Origin: an uncultured Prevotella sp.
GTDB lineage: Bacteria > Bacteroidota > Bacteroidia > Bacteroidales > Bacteroidaceae
Direction: 5' to 3'
DNA: 37,303 nucleotides
Assembly (NCBI RefSeq): GCF_900549175.1
Contig: NZ_URNN01000008.1
Coordinates: 1 to 37,303, forward strand
The notes under the pieces were generated by a model. The model saw only the letters and a program-made list of their open reading frames with translations, had not been told where the DNA came from and made no database searches. The translations under genes and the position numbers were made by a program. This document shows positions 14,904 through 23,917 of the stretch, one piece after another. Numbering within the stretch: the first letter of the stretch is position 1; each line of letters begins with the position of its first letter.

Positions 14904-16640
14904 TTATTTATTATATCCCGGATTCTGCACAAGATTGTGGTTTGAGTTCAGGATAGGACGCATTATCGGGAATATCTTTGTATGGTCGTCTGCATCAGGC
15001 TGTTTGTCCCACCATGTGCCGGTACAGAACTTGCCAAAGCGTATAAGGTCGATACGGCGGCGGCTTTCTGCGAAGAACTCACGACCCCATTCATCAAGCA
15101 TCTCATTGATATTGAGAGTTGCGTTTCCCTCCGGGGCATACAGCACCTGTTGAAGTTCATTTGCAGGATAGTTTCTGCGACGGACACTATTGAGCAATTC
15201 TGCCGCTCCTTCCTTGTCGCCGGCACGCAGTTTGCATTCGGCAAGTGAGTAGATAATCTCCGGCAGGCGTATCTCGGTATAGTCGCTTTCCATCTGTCCT
15301 GGATCATCGTCGCTATAGAACGGATACTTTGCAAAATGCCATCCTGAGTTGTGGTCGCCGTCGCGTAGCGTACTGCTGCCGGCCGTGAGCCATCTGTCGG
15401 GAGCAAGTCCCTGGAACTTACCTACTGCATCACGAATGTAGAGTTCATAATCCACTTCCGGTGCCTTCACCCTCTTTGTATTGCCATTCTCATCCTTGTA
15501 TTCCAGATAACCGTAGAAGAACATTCCCTCACGTTTGCTGTTACCGAGATTACGGTAGAGTTTCAAACGTTCGTCATTCGCATACTTGCGGAATTTCTGT
15601 ATAGGCATACCGAGCTCGTAATTGTAAAGTGTGCCGTTGGGCGCATAGCTCGGTGATGCCGCGTATTTGGTGTTATGGTCTCCTGCCTTCGACTTTGAGT
15701 CGTTGAGATAATAACGGGCACGGGCCGGTGTTGTCCACCAGTATGTGTCACCCTGATATTGCCAATAGGTATAGCCTGCTGATGCGGGGAAGCCGAATAT
15801 CACCTCATCGCAAGTCTCGTTGTTCCAGTCGAATGCCGCATCCCAACGGTCGGCAACTTTATACTGACCGTACTTGCCGTCAAGTATGTCCTGAGCCACC
15901 TGTGCGCACTCCGTATATTTCGGCTCACCTATATAAACCTCTGAATTAAGGTAAAGACGCACCAACAAAGATGCTGCGGCAGCCTTTGTCCACTGTCCCT
16001 GTACATTGGCGTTACTTCCAAGAACATCTTTCGATACAAGCAAAGGAATACATTCCTTAAGCTCACTCTCAATTAAGTCATAGATAACTTTAGGCTCTAC
16101 CTGACTCTCTGTATTCAGTGATACGTCACTATAGCTCACGGCAAGTGGAACATTGCGGAATGCATCAAGCAAACGCAAGTAAAACCACGCACGCAGCACA
16201 CGGCACTGTGAGAAAAGGTTATCAAACTCAGCCTGTGAGAAGCCGAAACGTTCGGCACTAAGCTTTGAAAGATCTTCGATAACATAATTACACTGCATGA
16301 TACCCTGGAAGCATCCGTTCCATTCTGTCTGCGCATCGCCGCCGTCTTCAACGTCCCACTCATGGTAGTGCAGGCGGCGCCACTTGCCGCTGTCATCCCA
16401 CCATCCGTCACGGGTTGGGGTTATCAATTGGTCGGCTGGAAGCTCATTGAGCACATGGCGGCTTTGGATGCTCCAGAACGCGTGCTCAAAAGGACGGAAC
16501 GTAGCGCGTATAACATCCATCTTTGTGTTATAATAGTTTTGGGTTCCGACCTGGTCATAGAGAGTCTCGTCAAGGTCGGTGCAGCTTCCTAATGTCGCGC
16601 CTAAGAGAGCTGCCGATACTATATATTTGAATAGTTTCAT
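14904..16640 (-). CDS. susD: SusD/RagB family glycan-binding lipoprotein (578 aa)
   Basis: Outer-membrane lipoprotein (LLGATLGSCTDLDETLYD) with the SusD TPR-like fold. The N-terminal YYNTKMDVIRATFRPFEHAF, the central RAWFYLRLLDAFRNVPL and the C-terminal LPEIIYSLAECKLRAGDKEGA ... ELLNSVRRRNY and EWGREFFAESRRRIDLIRFG are all typical. It forms the lid of the SusCD importer and binds the glycan. The gene is 83 bp downstream of susC. Specificity cannot be predicted from sequence alone, although the locus content suggests an alpha-glucan. Confidence 0.95.
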   Translation of the reverse strand: MKLFKYIVSAALLGATLGSCTDLDETLYDQVGTQNYYNTKMDVIRATFRPFEHAFWSIQSRHVLNELPADQLITPTRDGWWDDSGKWRRLHYHEWDVEDGGDAQTEWNGCFQGIMQCNYVIEDLSKLSAERFGFSQAEFDNLFSQCRVLRAWFYLRLLDAFRNVPLAVSYSDVSLNTESQVEPKVIYDLIESELKECIPLLVSKDVLGSNANVQGQWTKAAAASLLVRLYLNSEVYIGEPKYTECAQVAQDILDGKYGQYKVADRWDAAFDWNNETCDEVIFGFPASAGYTYWQYQGDTYWWTTPARARYYLNDSKSKAGDHNTKYAASPSYAPNGTLYNYELGMPIQKFRKYANDERLKLYRNLGNSKREGMFFYGYLEYKDENGNTKRVKAPEVDYELYIRDAVGKFQGLAPDRWLTAGSSTLRDGDHNSGWHFAKYPFYSDDDPGQMESDYTEIRLPEIIYSLAECKLRAGDKEGAAELLNSVRRRNYPANELQQVLYAPEGNATLNINEMLDEWGREFFAESRRRIDLIRFGKFCTGTWWDKQPDADDHTKIFPIMRPILNSNHNLVQNPGYNK

Positions 16641-16723
16641 TATCTTCTGTTTTTATTGTTTATAAAAAGACACTTGTCCTGTATCCTCTTTTATTTTCTT
16701 TATTTCCCTTATATCCTAATATA

Positions 16724-19720
16724 TTAGAAGTCAACCTGCAAGCCAACGATGAACTGGCGTGTAGACGGGAAATAGGTGCGTGAGCCCTGACCGCCGGGGG
16801 TAAGTCCGTTAACTTGATATGTAGACGGATCAACACCGCTGAACTTGGTTATTGTGAAGACATTCTTCATTGTGCCGTACACACGCAGGCGATCGAGGAA
16901 ACGCCAGTTCTTTGGATTAAAAGTGTATCCGAGTGTCACCATGTCAAGCTTCAGATAGTCACCGCTCTCCAAGAAGTAATCGCATACCACAGGATTGGCC
17001 TCTGCCGAAATGCTGAAGTTCTTGCCGTATGCCTTATCGAGCCTGTTTCCGGTGAAGTTGCGTGTTCCGTAATAGAAGTCGTGTATGTTGAATATGTCAT
17101 AGCCGAAAGCTCCACGAAAGAACAGAGACAAGTCAAAATTGCGATAACGGAAGTTATGGCTTGACGACATGGTGAATTTGGGCATACCGTTGCCTACCAC
17201 CTGACGGTCAGCGTCTGTTGCCTGTGAAGCACGGATGATATCCCCGTCCTTATCATATACAAGCCACTCGCCATCTGTAGTGTGTCCTGCATATTTCCAC
17301 ATATAGAAATTGCCAAGCGACTCACCCTTCTGTATGCGCTGCAGATTGTAGTAGGGATACGGATCTTCGGTACCGCATACATCATAATAATCTTGACCAA
17401 CATACTGCGAGTTACTGAAGTCGACAAACTTATTGCTCATCGTTGAACCGACAAAACTGAAATCATACGAGAAATACTTGGTATTTACAGCATTGAAGTT
17501 CAAGTCGAACTCAAAACCAGTATTCTTCATCGTACCCACATTCACGAATGTCTCATCAAACAGGTATGGCGGAACTGATACTTTGTAGTTGCCGAGCAAA
17601 TCCTGCTGACGGCGGCTGAAATAGTTCAACGAGCCATAGAAGCGGTTATTAAACATTGAGAAGTCGATACCGATATTCCAGTTCTTGCCTTTTTCCCACT
17701 TCAGATCAGGGTTGACGTTCTTAGACGGTCCCCACACCTGAAAATTCTTTCCGTTGTAGAAATAGTATCCGAAACCAGTCATGGTGTTGAGCGAAAGATA
17801 ACTGCCGAAGTCCTGATTTCCGGTAACACCATAGTCTGCACGTATCTTAAGGTCGTTCAGCCATGAAAAACCTTTCATGAATTTTTCCTGTGAGATACGC
17901 CATCCTGCCGATACAGCGGGGAAATTACCCCACTTGTTGGCGGCGCCGAACTTTGAGGAACCTTCATGACGCAAAGAAGCTGTGAACAGATACTTTCCGT
18001 CGTAGTCATAGCTCACGCGTCCGAAAAACGCTATCAATTTGGCATCGTTTCTATAACTTCCCATGTCTATTTCACCCTCTTCCTTGGCATACTCTCCTGA
18101 TCCAAGGTTATCTGAGCCGAGTCCGTCGTTGGGAAAATCCTTGTTATATGCGTTAAACCCTGAATAATGTGAATACTGGTATGAATATCCTGCCATACCT
18201 TTTATATTATGCAAGCCTATGCTGCCGCTATAGTTCGTAAGCCACTCCATCACATATTGCCTCTCGCTCGAATATGAACGGCTTGCCTCGCCCTCGCGTC
18301 CGCTGTTAATGGCAATAGTGCTCGTTGACGGGCGGAACCAAGAGTTGTCATTTGTGTACTGATGGTCGGCGAACATGAGTTGTGTGCTCAAATGGTGATT
18401 GCCGCCGTCCCCGCCTGCAAGAAGCGGAAGCAGGTTCAATTTCACCGTTCCGTCCCAGTCAAGCAGTTTAGTGTCTGCATGATCTTTTTCAAGTTTCTGG
18501 CGTTCTACTGGGTTAGAACCAACAACCTGTCCTTGAAAATTATAATACATGTTGGGATTCTCCGGATCCATCAGCGGTGTTGTGGGATTTGCCTCTATTG
18601 CATCCTTGAACACGCTCCAGTCTGCCTGGTCACGGTAGATTACGCGCGGGGCAATATTTGCTGTAATTGTAAAGAGACCGCCCTTGGTAGTGTGCATAAA
18701 AGAGGCACGCGCACCATATTCCTCACGTCCTGAACGCAGGTCGATACCCTTGGCATCGCGATAGTCGGCACTCACGCGGTAGTTGCTCTTATCGTTGCCG
18801 CCGCTAAGCGTGAGCGTGTGCTGCATGGTGGTGCCGGTACGGCTGACGGCATCAAGCCAGTCGACATTGCCGCCGAGGTCTACGCCATTGTCGCCCCATC
18901 CAAGACGCACATCGCGATAGTCCTGCGCACTCATCATATCAAGTTCCTTCTTTATGACATTCCATGAGTACATACCCGAATAAGATGTATGCACACGACC
19001 ATCCTTGCTGCCTTTCTTTGTTGTAACTACTATCACACCGTTTGAGCCGCGAGTTCCGTAGATGGCAGAGGCCGCTCCATCCTTAAGCACGTCGAACGAA
19101 GCGATGTCATTGGGATTGATGTTGGTAAGATTGCCGCCCGGCACTCCGTCAATGACAATCAGCGGCCCAAGACCTGCCGAGCGCGACGAAACGCCACGAA
19201 TCTGTATGCTGGCCTGATTGTTCGGGTCGCCGGCTCCAGTGTTGGTGATTGACACTCCCGGCACCTTTCCCTGAATCATCATAGACGGGTCGAGCGAACT
19301 TATTGTCAGGAAGTCTTTCTCACCTACGTGAGAGATAGCCGAGGTAAGTTCTTTCTTGTCCATCGTACCATAACCGATGACCACCACCTCGTTAAGCACA
19401 TCCTGACGCTCCTTCAGGGTGACATTGATTGAATGGCGGCCGTTCACAGATTCCTTATGATTCTCATAGCCGATGTATGAAAACGTGAGCACCGACTTGG
19501 GATTGACTTCAACAGTATATTTACCATCAAAATCAGTGACAGTGCCGGTGCCGGCATTATCCACCCTCACACTGACTCCTATCAGCGGTTCACCGCCGGG
19601 GTCAGTCACACTACCGGTAACCTTGATTTGCTGGGCACGGGCGAACAGTCCGCCGGCAAGCAACAGCATCACAAACAAGGAAAGCCGATACACAGAATTC
19701 TTACTTTCAAATTGCTTCAT
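16724..19720 (-). CDS. susC: SusC/RagA family TonB-dependent outer-membrane transporter (998 aa)
   Basis: First gene of the PUL operon. Domain order: signal peptide (ending FARAQQ); a carboxypeptidase-regulatory-like beta domain (IKVTGSVTDPGGEPLIGVSVRV to FSYIGYENH); a TonB-box region (VLNEVVVIGYGT); a plug domain (SSRSAGLGPLIVIDGVPGG, IASFDVLKDGAASAIYGTRG); and a 22-strand barrel ending in FIVGLQVDF. It imports oligosaccharides using TonB energy together with SusD. The family and pairing are certain. There is no N-terminal STN domain, so it probably does not signal to an anti-sigma factor. That agrees with control by the SusR-like gene next door. Confidence 0.97.
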   Translation of the reverse strand: MKQFESKNSVYRLSLFVMLLLAGGLFARAQQIKVTGSVTDPGGEPLIGVSVRVDNAGTGTVTDFDGKYTVEVNPKSVLTFSYIGYENHKESVNGRHSINVTLKERQDVLNEVVVIGYGTMDKKELTSAISHVGEKDFLTISSLDPSMMIQGKVPGVSITNTGAGDPNNQASIQIRGVSSRSAGLGPLIVIDGVPGGNLTNINPNDIASFDVLKDGAASAIYGTRGSNGVIVVTTKKGSKDGRVHTSYSGMYSWNVIKKELDMMSAQDYRDVRLGWGDNGVDLGGNVDWLDAVSRTGTTMQHTLTLSGGNDKSNYRVSADYRDAKGIDLRSGREEYGARASFMHTTKGGLFTITANIAPRVIYRDQADWSVFKDAIEANPTTPLMDPENPNMYYNFQGQVVGSNPVERQKLEKDHADTKLLDWDGTVKLNLLPLLAGGDGGNHHLSTQLMFADHQYTNDNSWFRPSTSTIAINSGREGEASRSYSSERQYVMEWLTNYSGSIGLHNIKGMAGYSYQYSHYSGFNAYNKDFPNDGLGSDNLGSGEYAKEEGEIDMGSYRNDAKLIAFFGRVSYDYDGKYLFTASLRHEGSSKFGAANKWGNFPAVSAGWRISQEKFMKGFSWLNDLKIRADYGVTGNQDFGSYLSLNTMTGFGYYFYNGKNFQVWGPSKNVNPDLKWEKGKNWNIGIDFSMFNNRFYGSLNYFSRRQQDLLGNYKVSVPPYLFDETFVNVGTMKNTGFEFDLNFNAVNTKYFSYDFSFVGSTMSNKFVDFSNSQYVGQDYYDVCGTEDPYPYYNLQRIQKGESLGNFYMWKYAGHTTDGEWLVYDKDGDIIRASQATDADRQVVGNGMPKFTMSSSHNFRYRNFDLSLFFRGAFGYDIFNIHDFYYGTRNFTGNRLDKAYGKNFSISAEANPVVCDYFLESGDYLKLDMVTLGYTFNPKNWRFLDRLRVYGTMKNVFTITKFSGVDPSTYQVNGLTPGGQGSRTYFPSTRQFIVGLQVDF

Positions 19721-19818
19721 GATTTTTAATTAATGATTAATTATTGTTATTTGGTTAGGTTCTTTTCGCCATAAAACAAATGTGTTCTGTTTCGGTTGTA
19801 AAGATATTGAAAATACGC

Positions 19819-19931
19819 GTACATGATGTCCGAAAGTACATATCAGGTACATTTATTAAATATGACAACCTTCATTATACCACTAATTATCAATGATTTA
19901 AATAGAAACATTAAAATATCCTTAAGTACAT
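19819..19931. promoter_or_regulatory. Four GTACAT boxes in the susC-susR divergent region (candidate operator)
   Basis: GTACAT occurs at 19819, 19836, 19847 and 19926 in the 266-bp gap between the divergent susC and susR-like genes. The second and third boxes are 11 bp apart, about one helical turn. Placement between divergent promoters suggests binding sites for the SusR-like regulator; this is inference. Confidence 0.45.
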
Positions 19932-19955
19932 TATGTTTTTTTAATTATTTTAATT

Positions 19956-19963
19956 TATCTTTG
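19956..19963 (+). promoter_or_regulatory. Probable -7 element of the SusR-like gene
   Basis: TATCTTTG fits TAnnTTTG and lies 23 bp upstream of the ATG at 19987. The expected -33 TTTG is replaced by an AT-rich run. On the other strand TATCTTTA (19799-19806) may be the susC -7 element, one base off consensus. Confidence 0.55.
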
Positions 19964-19986
19964 TATCCAAAATAAAAATCTGACTT

Positions 19987-21630
19987 ATGAAAACAATATT
20001 GTTCACCGCCATGCTATACATCGCATGCCTTACAGCCAGTGCAGACAACCAATATCTGTACAGACAGCTTGACAGTGCGATTAACAAGCGTGAGTTCTAC
20101 ACACAGGAGAAAGAAAACAGAATACAACAAATCAAGAAAAGCACCCAACTTATCACCGACCGGCAGACAAAGCTGAAGATATATAATGAAATATACAACG
20201 AATACCATTACTTCAGGTTTGACTCGGCAATGGCATACGTGAAGAAAGGACTCGAACTGGCCACCAGAGAAAACGACAGCTATTATTACAACCTGAACAC
20301 TATCCATCAGGCAATACTGCTCGCCGCATGCGGACTGTATGGCGAGGCAAAGGAAAAACTCGACAGGCTGGACGAAGAACAGATGGACAACTCACTGAAA
20401 TACGAATATAACATCACGCTATACTGGCTGTACACATACTGGAGCGACTACTGCAACGACAATGAATACAGAACCGTCTACTGGAAAAACAAACTGAAGT
20501 TTCTCCAACGTGCGATTCCATTCGCCAAGGATTCGCCCAACAACTACAACTATCTTATGGGAGAATATCATCTCTATGTAAACAATGACCACAAAAAAGC
20601 CGTGGCATATTATAATAAGGTGTTGGAGAACGAACCGACCAACTCACGCCTTTATTCCACTGCATGCTTTGCCGCCGCATGCTGCTACTCGTTTTTCAAT
20701 GACCATAAGAAGCACGAAGAGTATATGCTTCGCACGGCCATCACCGACATGATGACACCGGTAAAGGAAAACATCTCGATACAGGAGCTGGCCATGATGA
20801 TATTCAGATCGGGAAAGAACCTGAAACAGGCCGAGAAGTATATATGCATATCCATGGAGGACGCGAAGTTCTATAACAACAGGCTGAGGATTATAGACAT
20901 ATCAAACAAACTGCCGGCCATCGTGTCAGAATATAAGGATATGATAAACTCACAGAACACCAAACTGAAATATTCACTGACGGGAAGTATCATTCTCCTG
21001 ATTGGACTGATAATATCATCTGTTCTTATCATCAGGCAGAACAAACTGCTGACCAAACGCCGTCATAAAATAGCGGAAACAAACAGACAGTTGACCGACC
21101 TCAACGGAAAACTGAAGGAAATGAACGGCCAGCTGGCCAAATCAAACGAAGAACTGATAGCAACCAACATCAAGCGCGAGGGACTGGCCAAGCTGTATAT
21201 CGACCTATGCTCCAAATATATCGACAGACTGAGCAAATATCAGAAGATGGTGGTCAGAAAGATTAAGGCCAACCAGGTGAACGACCTTCTCAGCACCATG
21301 ACATCGTCGAGGCTATCGGATGAAGACGCAGCAACATTCATGCACAACTTCGACAAGGCGTTCCTCGACCAATATCCGACATTCGTCACCGAGCTAAACA
21401 GTCTGCTGCTACCGGAACATGCCATCAAGCCCAAGCCCGGCCAGCTGACAACCGAACTGCGCATATTCGCTCTGATAAGACTGGGAGTGAAAGAGAGCAA
21501 CGAAATAAGCAATCTGCTCTTTTACACTCCACGCACCATATATAATTACCGGTCAACCGTGAAAAGCAAAGCTATCTGCAAAGAGACATTTGAAAACGAC
21601 GTAACAGAACTATGCAAAACGTCTGACTGA
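19987..21630 (+). CDS. susR: SusR-like membrane-bound transcriptional regulator (DUF6377-type, 547 aa)
   Basis: Architecture matches SusR, the maltose-responsive activator of the starch locus. There is an N-terminal signal sequence, a helical TPR-like sensor region (about residues 25-310), one transmembrane segment (about 328-349, GSIILLIGLIISSVLII), a coiled coil (about 352-395), and a cytoplasmic C-terminal domain. That domain ends in a helix-turn-helix (about 485-525: LRIFALIRLGVKESNEISNLLF, TPRTIYNYRS). It would sense oligosaccharide in the periplasm and activate the divergent PUL operon. It is neither a hybrid two-component system nor an ECF sigma/anti-sigma pair. Ligand inferred, not shown. 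Confidence 0.85.
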   Translation: MKTILFTAMLYIACLTASADNQYLYRQLDSAINKREFYTQEKENRIQQIKKSTQLITDRQTKLKIYNEIYNEYHYFRFDSAMAYVKKGLELATRENDSYYYNLNTIHQAILLAACGLYGEAKEKLDRLDEEQMDNSLKYEYNITLYWLYTYWSDYCNDNEYRTVYWKNKLKFLQRAIPFAKDSPNNYNYLMGEYHLYVNNDHKKAVAYYNKVLENEPTNSRLYSTACFAAACCYSFFNDHKKHEEYMLRTAITDMMTPVKENISIQELAMMIFRSGKNLKQAEKYICISMEDAKFYNNRLRIIDISNKLPAIVSEYKDMINSQNTKLKYSLTGSIILLIGLIISSVLIIRQNKLLTKRRHKIAETNRQLTDLNGKLKEMNGQLAKSNEELIATNIKREGLAKLYIDLCSKYIDRLSKYQKMVVRKIKANQVNDLLSTMTSSRLSDEDAATFMHNFDKAFLDQYPTFVTELNSLLLPEHAIKPKPGQLTTELRIFALIRLGVKESNEISNLLFYTPRTIYNYRSTVKSKAICKETFENDVTELCKTSD

Positions 21631-21680
21631 CGTCAGGACATAATAAGAATCGTCTTCCGGTCTCAATGCCGACCGCCTTT

Positions 21681-22670
21681 CTATCCGACAAGCCCTTCGG
21701 CATACTGCTCCGCCCGCTTCCTCGCCGGCTTGCCTGTCTCCGTCATCGGAATGGCGGCAACGGGCAGATAATGCTTCGGTTGCCAGTAGCGGGGCAGCAC
21801 GCGGCGGCATGCCTCACGCGCCATGTCCACATCATCCGACTGCATGAGCAACACCACTACCTCGCCGAACTTTGCGTCACGGCACCGCGTTATGACATAA
21901 GGGAACGGCAGATGCGGATTCAGTGCACGCTCAACCTCTTCTATCTGTATCTTCACCCCACCACTGCAAATAACATTGTCGCGGCGACCGAGGATGCGGA
22001 AACGCCGCCCATCGGGTGCTATCTCGGCACGGTCGTTGGTCTCCAACACGGCGGGACAGACTTCCGGAGCATCTATAACAAGACATCCGTCTGCGTTCAG
22101 ACCGACCGTCACCATGTCGAACGGAGTGTACCACTCGCTGGCATCCGGTCCGCTGAGCCGGCGCAGGGCAATGTGCGACAGTGTTTCGGTCATGCCGTAA
22201 GTGCTCCATACGGCATTGGGAAACGTTCGGAGTTCCGCCGCCATGGCGTCGTCGATTGCTCCGCCGCCGATTATCAGATGGCGCACTTGCATCAGCCGCT
22301 CACGCTCTTCAGGCACCTGCAGAGTGTTGTAGACCTGCATGGGAACCATTGCGGCAAGAGAAAGTGAAGAATCAAGAATGGAGAATGAAGAATCAAGTGG
22401 GTGGCCAGAGGGTTCGACTGTGACGAGACGAAGCCCGCACGTCAGTGCCCTTACCACCATCATCTTGCCGGCAATATAGTCAAGCGGCATGCACAGCAAA
22501 GCCGTGTCGCCGGGCTTCAGTCCAAGGAAAGAACACGTGATGCAGGCCGAAGCCTCCATGCGGCGCTTCTCCACCCAAAGAGGTTTCGGCTCCCCGGTTG
22601 AACCGCTCGTATGCACAAGCACGCGGTCGGAACCGTTATGCCATTCGTTCAAGAACTCCTCTAAATCCAT
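21681..22670 (-). CDS. menE: o-Succinylbenzoate--CoA ligase
   Basis: Adenylate-forming enzyme that activates o-succinylbenzoate to its CoA ester in menaquinone synthesis. Signatures: the P-loop VHTSGSTGEPKPL near residue 20, STYGMTETLSHIAL, the ILGRRDNVICSGGVKIQIEEVE hinge, and the C-terminal TETGKPAR with its catalytic Lys. At 329 residues it is shorter than the E. coli enzyme, because the N-terminal part is reduced, as is usual in Bacteroidetes. Residues about 92-105 (LDSSFSILDSSLSL) are an in-frame duplicated insert. It is the last gene of the men operon, 41 bp after menC. Confidence 0.93.
   Translation of the reverse strand: MDLEEFLNEWHNGSDRVLVHTSGSTGEPKPLWVEKRRMEASACITCSFLGLKPGDTALLCMPLDYIAGKMMVVRALTCGLRLVTVEPSGHPLDSSFSILDSSLSLAAMVPMQVYNTLQVPEERERLMQVRHLIIGGGAIDDAMAAELRTFPNAVWSTYGMTETLSHIALRRLSGPDASEWYTPFDMVTVGLNADGCLVIDAPEVCPAVLETNDRAEIAPDGRRFRILGRRDNVICSGGVKIQIEEVERALNPHLPFPYVITRCRDAKFGEVVVLLMQSDDVDMAREACRRVLPRYWQPKHYLPVAAIPMTETGKPARKRAEQYAEGLVG
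22366..22397. repeat. Purine-rich 21-bp-period repeat inside menE
   Basis: GAAGAATCAAG occurs at 22366-22376 and 22387-22397, exactly seven codons apart, joined by AATGGAGAAT. In the menE frame it encodes the duplicated LDSS units. Purine-rich GAATGAAGAA-type text is more typical of Bacteroidales intergenic repeats than of coding sequence. Confidence 0.7.
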
Positions 22671-22711
22671 TACACATTACAAATACAAAGGACACAAAAC
22701 CGTAAAGACCT

Positions 22712-23746
22712 TTATTCAACAGCGTACCACAGCTTCTCGCCTCTCACCTCAAGCGGCATCGGAATGTTGTCTGTGAACAGCAGTCCCGTGCCGAGACCTT
22801 GGGGAACGCGGATGTTGCGGCCATAGACATGGGCTGTCAGCTGGGCAATGGCGTTCAGTCCGACATTGCTTTCGAGCGCACTCGTTATCCATGTTCCGAT
22901 GTCCTTGGCCCGTGCGGCGGCAATCCATTCTTCCGTTCCGCGCATACCTCCGTGCAGCGACGGCTTCAGAACAATGTATGCCGGCTTTATTATATTAAGG
23001 ATGTGAGCCTTCATCTCCGGCTGGTTAACCCCGATAAGTTCCTCGTCAAGGGCTATCGGCAGCGGCGACTCACGGCACAGTTCGGCCATGTTGCCCCACT
23101 GGCGTGCCGCTATAGGCTGTTCGATGGAGTGCACGGCATACTGTGAGAGCAATTCCAACTTGTACAGAGCTTCATCAAAACGGAACGCTCCGTTGGCATC
23201 GAGGCGTATTGTCATCTCGCGATGGGAGAAGCGTTCGCGGATGCGGCGCAGCAGGTCAAGCTCGCTGTCGAAATCTATTGCACCAATCTTCAGCTTGATG
23301 CAATGGAAGCCCTGCTCTATCTTGGCCTCCATACGGCTGAGCATCTCGTCGTAACTGCCCATCCACACAAGCCCGTTGATAGGTATTCCCTCTTCTCCAC
23401 GGCTGAATGGTGTGTCGAAGAACGCCGTCGTACCAGCCTCGAAATGGCGCAGTGCCGTCTCCAGACCGAAAAGCATCGACGGATAAGGCCGCATCATGGC
23501 ATAGTCTATCACGCCTTCCTGCTCGAACTTGTCGCACAGCGCACTCAGCGTCTTGCCGTATTCCGGTATGTCATCGCAGCTCAACGACGGCAGCGGGGCA
23601 CACTCCCCCACTCCGCTCCGCCCCGGCATCTCGGGCGAAGTAAGCTCTAAAAACCACGACTTGCGTGTGGTGTAAATGCCGCGCGACGTTCCCGCCGGCT
23701 GCTTGAAATGGAGCACACGCTCCGTAATATCTATCTTGTATTTCAT
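22712..23746 (-). CDS. menC: o-Succinylbenzoate synthase
   Basis: Enolase-superfamily enzyme that dehydrates SHCHC to o-succinylbenzoate. The catalytic KxK is in CIKLKIGAIDF, with the second Lys at about residue 153. The metal ligands sit in RLDANGAF, HSIEQPI and ALDEEL, and the second catalytic Lys in YIVLKPSLHGG. Length is 344 residues. It is preceded by a 171-bp gap after menB that contains a long inverted repeat, the only sizeable gap in the operon. Confidence 0.94.
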   Translation of the reverse strand: MKYKIDITERVLHFKQPAGTSRGIYTTRKSWFLELTSPEMPGRSGVGECAPLPSLSCDDIPEYGKTLSALCDKFEQEGVIDYAMMRPYPSMLFGLETALRHFEAGTTAFFDTPFSRGEEGIPINGLVWMGSYDEMLSRMEAKIEQGFHCIKLKIGAIDFDSELDLLRRIRERFSHREMTIRLDANGAFRFDEALYKLELLSQYAVHSIEQPIAARQWGNMAELCRESPLPIALDEELIGVNQPEMKAHILNIIKPAYIVLKPSLHGGMRGTEEWIAAARAKDIGTWITSALESNVGLNAIAQLTAHVYGRNIRVPQGLGTGLLFTDNIPMPLEVRGEKLWYAVE

Positions 23747-23782
23747 GTTTTTTTCAAGTTATGAGGTATGAGTGATGAGAGC

Positions 23783-23917
23783 GTTTTTAGTTTAGAGTTC
23801 AGTGTTATGAGTGAAGAGGTATGATTTGCTTTGTTATATGAAAATGCAATTCCTATTTGGAACAACAAAATGTAATCATACCTCTTCACTCATAACACTG
23901 AACTCTAAACTAAAAAC
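23783..23917. repeat. Perfect 44-bp inverted repeat between menB and menC
   Basis: The arms 23783-23826 and 23874-23917 are exact complements with a 47-bp AT-rich loop. The right arm ends at the base adjoining the menB stop codon (23918-23920). Further similar words (ATGAGGTATGAGTGATGAG) continue left to about 23760. In the operon mRNA this would form a very long stem directly after menB; the loop has no coding frame. Confidence 0.92.
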
